Made by a program: the position numbers and the translations under genes
Part shown: piece by piece, positions 45,925 through 56,745 of the stretch
How the letters are laid out: each line of letters begins with the position of its first letter
Numbering within the stretch: position 1 is the first letter of the stretch
Source of the DNA: Rhizopus arrhizus
Taxonomy: Eukaryota > Mucoromycota > Mucoromycetes > Mucorales > Rhizopodaceae
Length of the DNA stretch: 64,000 nt
Direction of reading: 5' to 3'
Assembly (NCBI GenBank): GCA_024220505.1
Contig: JAKZZE010000010.1
Coordinates: 186,001 to 250,000, forward strand
The notes under the pieces: model-generated
What the model was told of the DNA's origin: nothing
Seen by the model: the letters and a program-made list of their open reading frames with translations, nothing else
The model's database searches: none

Positions 45925-47187
45925 TTTAAAAAGTAAATCGAATTAATATAAAAAAGGATACTGAAAGAAAGAAAAAGAAAAAAAAGAAAATATGTTTCTC
46001 CTTATGTTGTGAAAAAAATTTATTCGTTCAACAAAAATGACCATCAACTGATGACGCAAAATAGACAGTTTAAATTCCGATATGCTAAACAGGCTGTTCT
46101 TTATTGGCTATCTTCAAAACTATATAACGGTTGGCTTTAGTTAACTAACTACAGTATAAGAATGATTGTTACATCTCGCTATTCAAAACCTAATAACAAA
46201 AACTTTAAATCTTTTCTTTCCCTTTTTCTATTGAACTTTTTTACTGTTGTTTGTTGGTCGTACTTGATACAAGTATATATACCAGCTGCAAATGCACCAA
46301 CAAAATAAGCACAGACTGATACAAACTAAAACTAAGCTAATAATTTGCAAAGAAGTAAATTAGAATACAATAAATGTCCTGCCTATCTGTATGTAATGTT
46401 AGAAGAATTCTTTTTTCTATTATTATTATTATTATTATTTTTCAAAAAAAAAAAAAAAAAACGGACAGCAAATCTATCTATCAATAATTACATTATTCTA
46501 CTGAAGATAAAGTTTTCATTTGTAGACTACCACACCTGTTTATATAATCGACTTTATGACGTTTTGTTGAGGATATGTGCTGCATATACATCAATTATGA
46601 GTGCAAATACACTTGTGTTTTTTATATCAACAAAGTAAAACCTCTTTGTTAGTTCGATATACTAAGGTAAGAAATTTCCCTATTTCCTACAACAAAAAGA
46701 AAAAAGTATGTCCTTTTTGTCTTGATTCCCTTTTGTGGGGAGTGCACAAAAGTTGCTTTACCCTATTTGTTTAAGATCAATGGAATATTGTTACTTTAAT
46801 TGTCATACGTATAGTTCTAAATGGCTGTGATTTGTTTCGTAAAGTTAAGAGTACTCGATGGTGAGCTATCAATAAACACGACAAAAATAACCCCCATTTT
46901 TAAAAAAGATTTATCGCAAAAGCTCCCCCCGTATGTTTTGGTACGATTTATTGACATTGTTTTTATATACTCGTCTCTTTTTAATCTTTTTGGCTTTTCT
47001 AATAAAAACCACAAAGAATTATACTGAAAACGACCGTGGTTAACACCTGCTCTAAAATAATATGATATGTGTTCTTAGTATTTAAATGTATCAATTAGCA
47101 TGCTTTTATGCTATTCTTGTTTCTAAAGTCATTGATTTATCCAAGATAATAAAAGGAATGAGAGAGTACAGGACTCGATAAAGAAAT
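45925..47187. other. intergenic; possible small membrane-protein exon
   Basis: AT-rich. A short minus frame (about 46312-46190) reads SVCAYFVGAFAAGIYTCIKY then a basic tail KKFNRKRERKD, preceded by an acceptor-like TTTTAG. It could be the last exon of a small single-TM protein, but no first exon is evident. An A run and ATT repeats occur at 46420-46460. Confidence 0.35.
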
Positions 47188-47960
47188 TGTTATATTCTAG
47201 TAAGGTAATTATAAAGGCAGCAATAAAAACCAAAGGAATACTTTTTGAGACTGAACTTTATTTAAGACAATCTTAATTGTTAAAAAGAAATCATTACAAA
47301 GTCTACTATTTATATTCTTCTATCAGTTAGCGGGTAAATGAGTAGTGAAATACGGTGCTCAAAATCAAAATTCCCAAATTAGTGTTGTAGAACAGCGTCT
47401 GATCATAACAGACATTGAATAATCACAACTAAAAGAAGTATATTAAAATTGATAAAAGATAATAGTTTAAATCTTTATTAAATAAAATATATTCTTCTTC
47501 TTTTTATATAAAACTATCACAATTAGATTCATTCTATAAAGTAAACATGAACAATAAATAAGTCATGATCTTTACTATTCATCACTTCTGTAAATGAGTA
47601 ATAATGGATCAGGTACCTAGTCAACTTTGATCTGACTGGAGGCATTTCATATAAATATATCTTTCCTCTCATTGAAGACGAGACAATTCTCCCAGATCAG
47701 TTAAAGAACAATAAGATCTATAAAAATAACGAATTAAAAATTTTCATAATCGATTTAGTGATCATTCTTCAATCAAACATGTCAATTATTGGATCTACGC
47801 TCATAACTACTCATTTACTCACCAACTGATAGAAGAATATAAATAGTAGACTTTGTAATGATTTCTTTTTAACAATTAAGATTGTCTTAAATAAAGTTCA
47901 GTCTCAAAAAGTATTCTTTGGTTTTATTGTTATCCTTAATTACTTTACCAGAACATAACA
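47188..47960. repeat. 773-bp inverted-repeat element with TG...CA ends (LTR-like foldback)
   Basis: Left arm 47188-47346 (TGTTATATTC...) and right arm 47806-47960 (...GAACATAACA) are reverse complements over ~155 bp, with a central stretch of ~100 bp nearly perfect. The ends are TG/CA as in LTRs, and the arm composition (GCAGCAATAAAA, CTATTTATATTCTT) resembles the solo LTR at 58434-58893. The ~460-bp centre is unique and non-coding. No matching 5-bp flank is seen. It abuts the truncated 5' edge of LINE-2. Confidence 0.65.
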
Positions 47961-50446
47961 AATGCTACACTTTGATGATGCACCCCCACAACGTACTGTG
48001 CTACTAGGAGATTTTAATCATAATATCCACCTTTCTATGACACACCAGTTACTTCAACCTTGGAAAGAATGGCTACACTCCTACTGGCACGACACCTTTC
48101 TCAGTGACTCCAATCAACACTGTCTGCCTACCTTTGGTACTATCTCAACAATTGACTTCATCCTGGTGACAAGCGACATGCAACACCTAACCACTTACCC
48201 ACGCCTCACTTATGTCAAAGGTTGCGATCACTCAGCACTCACGATCTGTCTCACTATGGGTCCTGTGAAAGTGGGTCCTGGCATATGGCGCTGCAACCCC
48301 CTTTTAATGGGTAATCGTAAATTCCGCTCAGAACTAACTGCCTTTTGCTCCAGTGCTGAACGACATTTGCCTGCTGGTAATGCACCTCAGCGATGGGACC
48401 ACTTCAAAGTGATCCTTAAGAGTTTCATACAATCTTTTTCCAACGAACAACAGGCCAGTCGACGCCATATTGTTAACTCGCTACAAAGACGCCGCCAACG
48501 ACTCCTTCGTAGAACAATAAACCCCCAACATCAGATGCGATTGCTACTCTAGAGGCTGAGCTGGACAAGCACTACCAAGATAGCGCCTCGATTCTAGCAT
48601 TGCGATCTGGACATAAGTGGCGCGAGCTAGGGGAACGCTCTAATGCCTATTTTTATAAATGTCTAAAAGACCGCCAACAGCAACAGGCCATTTCCGAACT
48701 GGTTGCAGACGACGGTACTATACTATCGACACCAGAGGAACTAACCAATTGTGCAAAAGGTTTCTATAGCAACCTCTACTCTACCGAACCAGTATCCCCT
48801 CAAGCAACTGATTTTCTGTTATCCCAGCTCCCGGACACCGTCCGGCTTGATAATTCACAGCAAACGCTGCTCCTTACTGAGTGGACTGATGAAGAGGTCG
48901 AGGCGTGCCTTGCTCACACACCTACTCACAGTAGCCCCGGAATCGATGGCTTGCCATACGAAATCCTACGTTTTCTTTTCCAGCAACCGTTTTGTCGTAG
49001 CTTATTCTGCGATGTGTTAAATACCGCACTAACTGAACAAGTCTTTCCAGCTACATGGCAACGCTCAGTGGTAACTTTGCTGCCAAAGAAAGGAGATCGT
49101 CGACATCTGAAGAACTGGCGCCCAATTTCACTCATTTGTGCTGATGCCAAGGTGTTTACACGCCTCTTGGCTAACCGGCTTGGGGGTATCGTACCAGACC
49201 TATTGATACCACATCAGACAGGCTTTCTCGCCGAAAGGTTCATCGCTGATAATGGACTTGTTACTCGTTTGACCATGGACATTGCACGTCGTTATCGTCT
49301 GCCAGGCATTGCTATGCTACTCGATCAGGAGAAAGCATACGATCGTGTGCATCCGACTTACCTACGCGCTTGCCTGCTCCGGTTTGGTTTCCCTACTCAG
49401 TTCGTCGAATGCATCACCTCCTTATTCTTCAACACATCCTTATGTGTTAAGGTGAACGACTTTCTCTCTACTGCTTTTGCACAAGAGCGGGGCCTACGAC
49501 AGGGCGATCCTCTATCGCCTTTTCTCTTTAACTTGGCTTTGGAACCCCTTCTCCGTGCGATTCACACGTGTCCTCTGTTACCAGGCTTCCGTTTTCATGA
49601 CCCAGCTTTCAGTCAAATGCCACGGCCTATTGGTCGACCTCCTGTTCTTAAACTGCTTGCTTACGCTGACGATGTTTTGGTGTTTCTAAAAGACCCGATA
49701 GAATTGACTTCTCTGTTGGCTCTCATCAATGCATACGAGTTAGCTTCAAATGCTAAGCTCAACCTAGACAAGACCATCGCCGTTTCCTTATCTGGACATT
49801 CCCAACCTCTCTGGCGCCATTGTCTTCAGCATCGAGGCATAACTCATTGGCATGATTCCAGCAGCCACGTGGCGGCTATCTATCTTGGATTTCCGCTGAC
49901 CAGCTCTTCTGCACAGTTGACGACTTTCTTGGACGAAATGCTTGGCTCCACTCGATTGATTGTTCATCGTCTTGCCTCCCGGAGACTCTCAGTCCAAGGG
50001 CGTGGCTTGATAGCCAATACGTTGATACTCAGCAGAGTATGGCGTAGTTTACGTGTCCTCGCTGTACCTGCTTACTTTCTAGACAAGATCCGCTCAATAG
50101 TTGATCAATTTATTACCTCCAAATCCTTTCCAAAGGTCAGCTTTGACACGTGTCGACGCCCACGAAAGGAGGGCGGCTTAGCGGTTCTGGATCCAGCTAC
50201 CCAACTTCATGCACTTCAGTTACGTTGGCTTCGACCACTCGTCCAGCCTGATGCAGAGTCCAATTATAACCAGTCTTTTGCCCTGCAAGCGCTACAATAC
50301 TGCTTATGTAGTTTCTCTGGTAGCTCCAGTCCTGTTCTGCCTTTGGCCTTCGCAGAACTACGTTCTCCAGATGTACAAGCAATGGGTTGCTGCAAGCTCC
50401 TATTCCGAGTAATGGACATGCTGGATTTCTCTGTTAACTGGGAGGC

Positions 50447-50787
50447 TGAAGTGTTTTAAGTATTCAAAAATAAGATAAAGAACAATTAACGAGACCGAAC
50501 AATAGTTCTAAAGTCGAATACTTTTATTAAAGAAAGATTTCAAGGCTATTTATATTAGTTGAGCAAGACCTGAGATTAGATGACAAAAATAGTTACGACC
50601 GATATGATTTGACATGTATAAGAAAAATTTTATAGACTGATGTTAATAATCAACTGTTGAGATGAAAGTGAAACTTGGCTGTTTAGGGCAGTGATAATTA
50701 TCAGGTTCTATTCTTATTCAAACTCATTTGTAAAGATTTAGTCCAGAATGATAAGACTGTATCTTATTGACATGTCAAAACATGACA
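50447..50787 (-). repeat. solo LTR 1 of the chromovirus family (341 bp)
   Basis: TGAAGTGTTTTAAG...AACATGACA, the same sequence and orientation as the LTR at 62867-63207. Left flank GAGGC (50442-50446), right flank CAAGG (50788-50792); the two do not match each other. Confidence 0.9.
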
Positions 50788-51000
50788 CAAGGAATAGAAG
50801 CGGCTTACTCGATGCTTAAACCTCGTGCTCGACAAGTGAGGCCTTCGCCGCAAGCAGTTGTGAATGGGATTATATTCAAAGACATCTTTCATCCGCAGTT
50901 GGCCCCAGTTTGTTCGACGACCACGACCGTTAAAAGTCGGTAAACTGAGGTATATTCGCGAAACCGGAATCTCTAAGACCAACGATATGTTTAAAGCCTC
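50788..51000 (-). other. inverted 213-bp LINE-2 segment
   Basis: Reads in frame only on the minus strand (ALNISLVLEIPVSRIYLSLP ... FKHRVSRFYSL) and aligns with the part of the first LINE's ORF2 that starts ALDIRM-like and includes its KHVYEF and FRRRS blocks. Its ends, CAAGG and GCCTC, are the reverse complements of the outer flanks CCTTG (52974-52978) and GAGGC (50442-50446). Confidence 0.9.
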
Positions 51001-52973
51001 TGTCATGTTTTGACATGTCAATAAGATACAGTCTTATCATTCTGGACTAAATCTTTACAAATGAGTTTGAATAAGAATAGAACCTGATAATTATCACTGC
51101 CCTAAACAGCCAAGTTTCACTTTCATCTCAACAGTTGATTATTAACATCAGTCTATAAAATTTTTCTTATACATGTCAAATCATATCGGTCGTAACTATT
51201 TTTGTCATCTAATCTCAGGTCTTGCTCAACTAATATAAATAGCCTTGAAATCTTTCTTTAATAAAAGTATTCGACTTTAGAACTATTGTTCGGTCTCGTT
51301 AATTCTTCTTTTTCTTACAGTAGCGGACGAAACTGGTGCACAAAACTTTTTTTTTAGCTTTTAACTACCATTACCTGCTCATGGTAATTGCAATAGTCAT
51401 GAAACTGTACTAGAAGGAGGATATACTAGTCATTGTAATCTATGTATGTTCTAAGCATGACATTGTTAAAACTGAGCGATAAGCGTGCTTTGAATTTATA
51501 AAATCTTATATTTTCTAGAAACCGCAAAAGTGGCTAAAATCTTAGACTTTATATAATCATCTCATCTCTTGATATTATCGGATATTCTTCTTTGCATATG
51601 CTAATAATATGCGTGTATATCATTTTCAGTAAAAGAACCCGGCTCTTTAACTATTCTTTTCCAAAGATCATCGACCCTTTTTGATCTAGTGTCGTATCAT
51701 CATACCTTTGCCATCAATTGCCACCTGGCATGCTTAAGCGGACTTTGGCCGGGATTAGTGGCGGCTAAACTTGTAGCACAGAAGCGCTGTTATCAAATAT
51801 TGAGTTTGTGACATGCGTTGACTTGTGCCTTGTGCCATTGTCATACTGAAACGAGAGATTACGACGTTTTAGACTACTATACGCTAGGCTTTTGTGGTAT
51901 GAAGTAAGCGAAATATATGTGTATATTTATGAGTTCATTATACCATCGTATACCTGACACACATATTCTGGTCCTCAATATCTAATACAGCCTTAAAACA
52001 TAACAGAGCAGCCAGCATGCTTCATTGTTTGATCACCGTGAAAAAATCGCTAAGGTTGCTCGACTTGCTTTCAATATTAGTGTATACTGTCTGCATCCAT
52101 AATGTTCATATTTGTTTCATTGCTAATGATAGCAGACTTTCAGCCCTCTATAGTATACAATGGCTTGTTGTGATACCACACTCATCGCTTTTTCCGACTT
52201 ATACAGCTGATGAAATTCTTCGATTCCTTACTTCCGGACTCAAAATCTAGCTTCCTACAGTGCCTTCAGACTAACAGTCTGCTAATACTGTATCTTAAGG
52301 TCCTCGAAATGTGCTGAGCATCAGAAACTGTGTGTAACGGACCTTGTCCAAGCTTTAGGTTGGTGATTGAGCTAGTAACTTTTCAGACTAAAAGCGGGAG
52401 ACCTTCATGATCACAAGACATTAAGTTTCTTTCTTCCCTCTTTCTCCTGTTGATTGTCCATTTAGAGATCCTTGTTACTCTAGAAATATCTGCTGTCGTA
52501 CGAACTAGGCGTGTTCGAGATCTCAGAGTTTCGGTTTTACAGTTGCTTATTTTCTTAAACATATAAGGCTAGTACTTTGTTATAGTGAATAGGGTAAAAA
52601 CAAAAGGGGGGACTCAATGGGAAATACAAAATAAGTACAGTTTTATATATTTTTTAAGAGCTACTAAAATTTACTAATATGCTGTGAAATCTGAAAGCAA
52701 ACGGGAGAGATATGGGGAAAATTGAAAGAAGGCTAGACAAGCACTACATTTTTGGCGAAAATTGAAATATGCAAAAAATCACTAAAAATGACCTTATGCC
52801 TGGGGGATGTCCGGCACAGTTCCGGTTTACATAACATAATGTATATTTTGGACTGTCTTTCAGATGGTATATGCCACAAAAGTCGCAGACATATGGCGGA
52901 GATACAATGTTGATTTTAATTTTTGTGCACCAGGTTTGTCCGCTACTGTATTTTGAATACTTAAAACACTTCA
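51001..52973 (+). repeat. solo LTR 2 of the chromovirus family, opposite orientation, split by Tc1-A
   Basis: TGTCATGTTTTGACATGTCA... to 51317, then 52951-52973 (TTTTGAATACTTAAAACACT, then TCA). Together they make about 340 bp, the reverse complement of solo LTR 1. Left flank GCCTC, right flank CCTTG. Confidence 0.9.
51318..52948 (-). mobile_element. Tc1-A: decayed Tc1/mariner element inside solo LTR 2
   Basis: Ends are inverted repeats (CAGTAGCGGACGAAACTGGT / ACCAGGTTTGTCCGCTACTG) flanked by TA at 51316-51317 and 52949-52950. The transposase is decayed beyond a usable frame. On the minus strand a degraded catalytic block (YDNDTRHKSTHV) and a degenerate 'WPP..P' region can be followed, matching the copy at 61624-62866. 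The 77-codon ORF at 52017-52250 is antisense to these and is probably chance. Confidence 0.85.
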
Positions 52974-53841
52974 CCTTGTTAGCAGATGGCCAGACTCCAG
53001 TACACCCCTCCATTGAAACCTTTTTCACGCCACAAAACCTCAGGACAGACAGCCAGTTTCAGTATACGCTTTATCGACTGCCTCAACCCAATTTTAAAGA
53101 TATGCTGACGGTAGAGCTACCAGGAGCCATGGACTTTGACCATATCACACTCAAGCTATTCCGAACCTCAAGGGTACTACCCATTGATGCCTTTCCGGCC
53201 TACTATCCGCGTAGCTCGGCCACGGCATGGCGCAAATTCTGGTTATCATCCTTCCCACACCAGGCGCACACCGTGCTGTGGAGGTATTACCATCGCAAAC
53301 TGCCAACTCGCCAGCGTCTCCACCAGATTTGCCCAGATCGACATTTGGATCCCTTTTGCCTTCTATGTGGAGGCGTTGAAGACGATGAACACTTTTTGTG
53401 GTCTTGCGAGCATAAAAAAGAAATCTGGCCACGCATTGTAAATCGTTTTTTACAGCCAACTGCAAGACTTACCTACAGTGGGTGAAAAAACTCTAAAAAC
53501 GTTATGATATAATTAGCGTTTTTGGTTGTTCTGTTTATCAAATAGGTGTATCACCGTGAAATTTTGCACGTATGTAGCACTGATAGTAACATATCGTATG
53601 CTATAATTTAAATATCCGATAATAAATATTGATCCGGAATCAACTTCTAAAAGGAGACTGGTTTATTTTTAGAGTTTTTTCACTTCCATAAATGTCGGAT
53701 ACACGGACCGACCGACAGACTTTGCGGACTTTTATTGACATATTATGAGTCATAAAGTCTCCAGAAGTATAAAAAAGTCATTTTTCTCTTTTTCTTCAAA
53801 TTTTTCCGTTTAATTTTTTAAATTTCCTAAACACTTCAATC

Positions 53842-54863
53842 ATGACTAAATCCCTCTCAGCTGACATCAAAAAAATATAAAGTCCGCTCTACTTTCCGGA
53901 AAAGACTCTATGGATGTTGCAAACTGCTTTGGGGTTACGTATGCAGCAGTTAATAACTATGCGAAGAAGTTTTTCCCTAACCGACAGCGTGGGCTTGGTG
54001 GTAGACCGATAGTTGTGTCCGCTCAGACGAAGAGATTCATCAAACTTCAGGTTGTACATGGCCAACTCGAGACTGCGAGGGAAGTACATGACAAACTCAT
54101 GGAGCTGGGGTATTCCATAACATACAAAACCGCTATAAACGTATTAAAATCGATGAATTTCTTTTCTGCGATTAAGGTTAAACAGTATTTGTTAACCACA
54201 AACCACATGAAGAGACGGCTAGCATGGGCCAAAAAGTACCAAAACTGGACTACAGATGACTGGCAACGTGTATTGTTCTCTGATGAAACAAAAGTCAACA
54301 TTTGGGGCTCTGACGGATGTCAGTACCATTGGTCAAGACCAGGGGACCCTCTTAAGCCTCACCATATCGACGTAACAGTCAAGCATGGAGGCGGTAGTTT
54401 AATGATGTGGGGGTGCATGACCTATGAGGGACCTGGGTACGCCTGTCAAATATACGATGGAACTATGGATTCGGATCTTTACCAACATATATTGGACACA
54501 ACACTTCGGGAAACAATGTAATACTATGATATGGATTGGTCTACAGTATATTTTCAGCACGATGGTGATCCGAAGCATCGTTCCAAGTCAACCATCCAAT
54601 GGCTAACTGCTAATAGAGTCAACTATATTGATGACTGGCCAGCCCAAAGTCCTGATCTTAACCCAATTGAGCACCTCTGGCATCATTTGAAGTTGAAGCT
54701 ATCATTATATGACAAGAAAGCCAAAGGTGTTTATGAATTGTGGGAAAGAGTCGAAAAGGAATGGAACTCCTTTGATAAAGAAGTTTGCAGAAGGTATATT
54801 GACACTATGTCTGCACGTAATAAGGTAGTAATCGATGCCAATGGTGGATCTACGAAGTATTAA
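53842..54863 (+). pseudogene. Tc1-B transposase, one frameshift and one stop
   Basis: The ATG at 53842 (MTKSLSADIKK) loses frame by one base in an A-run near 53872. The body then reads in frame from about 53880: DVANCFGVTYAAVNNYAKKF (helix-turn-helix), GLGGRPIVV, WARKK-like AWAKKYQNWTTDDWQRVLFS followed by DETK, KHGGGSLMMWGCM, an in-frame TAA at 54519-54521, then FQHDGDPKHRS and DLNPIEHLW. The DDE residues are all present, so two small lesions account for its inactivation. Confidence 0.88.
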
Positions 54864-55055
54864 GTCATCTATAGCATACTAAAAGTAAAAGGAAAAAACT
54901 CTAAAAATAAACCTACAACACTTCCATCGCTTTTGCGGACGGTTAAATAATATTCTGAGATTAAACCTTTCATGAGATGTAACAGAAAGCCAAACAAGCA
55001 TGTCATAAAGTTGTTGCATCATCTAAGTCACTATACAGTGACTCCCAAAAGTGTC

Positions 55056-55355
55056 TGTGGAATAGGCGTGTTATTTCTCTCGATTAATAAAATTAACAAA
55101 TAAATCAAATAATCGATGAGTCTCTTGAACCTCTTTATTGAGTAAGGACGAGAGAGAGAGCCCATTCAATACAAACTACGTCTTAGAATATAACAATATG
55201 ATTTAGGGTCCGAGGTAGTACGGTATAAATTGTGTGGGCTGTTTATCGTACATAGCACGAAGTGCTATATATGATATACAGTCAAATTATTAATTTTAAG
55301 AATCTTTTGAGTGATCTCACACGACATTAAGGAGATTATTAGAGTAAATACGACA
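55056..55355. repeat. solo LTR (300 bp) in the left repeat of Tc1-C
   Basis: TGTGGAATAGG...AAATACGACA with the exact 5-bp duplication GTGTC at 55051-55055 and 55356-55360. A diverged relative lies at about 11700-12053. Confidence 0.92.
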
Positions 55356-55713
55356 GTGTCCCAATGTTTTGTAATTTTGTCTTTCACTGTCATTGGTGCT
55401 ATTGCTGTTTGCATAAAATATGTCTTGTTGTACCTCATTTGAAAGCTACGGTAGTGTAGATGTACGTGGTATAAGTTACGTCTCAATTGATGTAACGCAG
55501 GCGGAGATAAAACGTATACAAAACGAGCGGTGCATTGGGACACTTTTGGGAGCATATTGCAAAAATCGGAATATCTACAAAATATCCACCCACGATTTGC
55601 ATACAATCACCAAACTGCATATATTAGCGTCGCAAACGTATCTGATGTCCTAATTATTATCTGCTGAAGTTTTAAGCTCCTACTCTGCTATAACTCGCTC
55701 ATTAAATCTCAAT

Positions 55714-56745
55714 ATGGAACAAGTCCCCCAAGATATGGTATTTCAAGCTATTTTTCTCCTTAAACAAGGTAAGTCGGTTCGGGAGGTGGAAGAATTGACA
55801 GGTTTAAGCAAGAGTACGGTTGGGAGACTCCGAAAAGCCTATTGCACTGCTGTTATGAAGCCAAACATGGGTCGACCCAAGGTGTTGTCTGCAGCCGATG
55901 AACGTTACTGTGTACGACAGGTCACCAAAAATCGTGTTCCAAGTGCTGTGAAGGTTAGCGAATGCCTTGAAAACGATATTGGAAAGAAAGTAGGTGTCGA
56001 AACAGTTCGTAGAGCCCTTCGGAAGGCAGGCTTAGGTACGATTGAGAAGCCAAAGAAGCCATTACTCAGCGCGAAGAATATCCGAAACAGACTTTCTTGG
56101 TGTATTACTCCCAAGGACTGGACAGTAGATGACTGGAAACGTGTTATTTGGTCAGATGAAACAAAAATCAATAGATTTAATTTGGATGGACGTACCTGGG
56201 CATGGATTCGATCAGGGGAAAGCCTAAAATCCCATCATGTGAAGATGACTGTTAAACACGGTGGAGGCAGTATTATGTTGTGGAGTGCTATTACCTATGC
56301 TGGAGTCGGTTGGATGTGCAAAATCAATGGTAATATGGACAAAGAATTGTATAAAGAGATTTTGGAGGATGAACTGGAGCGTACAATTGAGTATGATGTC
56401 AGTAAATTAGGCTTCGAACGTCACCAGGTGATTTTCCAGCATGACAACGACCCTAAGCATACATCAAAAGTAGTAAAGGAGTACCTTCAAAAACAATCTT
56501 ATACTGTTTTACAATGGCCTGCACAATCTCCGGGCTTAAACCCTATCGAAAATATGTGGCCATTGTTGAAAAGGAGACTTAATGACTATGAAACTGCACC
56601 AAAAGGCATGAACGAGCTTTATGAACGTGTGACTAAGGTCTGGTACGACTTTATGAAGCCGGAAGAGTGTCAAAAAGTTATAGAACGTATGTCACAACGT
56701 ATACAAAAGTGTATTCAGAACAAAGGACGTTGGACAGACTATTAA
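55714..56745 (+). CDS. Tc1-C transposase, full-length, DD34E (343 aa)
   Basis: Cut-and-paste transposase. The N-terminus has paired helix-turn-helix domains (REVEELTGLSKSTVGRLRKA; GVETVRRALRKAGL) with a GRPKVL hook between them. The catalytic triad is D148 (IWSDETK), D244 (FQHDNDPKHTS) and E279 (LNPIENMW), a D-34-E spacing. KHGGGSIMLW and the terminal GRWTDY are also Tc1-typical. There is no stop or frameshift, and the ATG follows a short leader after the left terminal repeat. The protein looks functional. Mobility of this copy would depend on whether the LTR in the left repeat disrupts binding. Confidence 0.95.
   Translation: MEQVPQDMVFQAIFLLKQGKSVREVEELTGLSKSTVGRLRKAYCTAVMKPNMGRPKVLSAADERYCVRQVTKNRVPSAVKVSECLENDIGKKVGVETVRRALRKAGLGTIEKPKKPLLSAKNIRNRLSWCITPKDWTVDDWKRVIWSDETKINRFNLDGRTWAWIRSGESLKSHHVKMTVKHGGGSIMLWSAITYAGVGWMCKINGNMDKELYKEILEDELERTIEYDVSKLGFERHQVIFQHDNDPKHTSKVVKEYLQKQSYTVLQWPAQSPGLNPIENMWPLLKRRLNDYETAPKGMNELYERVTKVWYDFMKPEECQKVIERMSQRIQKCIQNKGRWTDY

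Noticed and set aside
50764..51021. Apparent stand-alone 85-codon gene between the two LTRs
   Set aside because: It is the inverted LINE-2 segment plus LTR sequence, not a gene.
52017..52250. 77-codon ORF in Tc1-A, repeated in Tc1-A' (62322-62555)
   Set aside because: It lies antisense to the degraded transposase, and its conservation reflects copies of the same transposon.
54863..55035. Possible separate small element between the Tc1-B ORF and Tc1-C
   Set aside because: It is the Tc1-B 3' region containing the inverted inner terminal motif.
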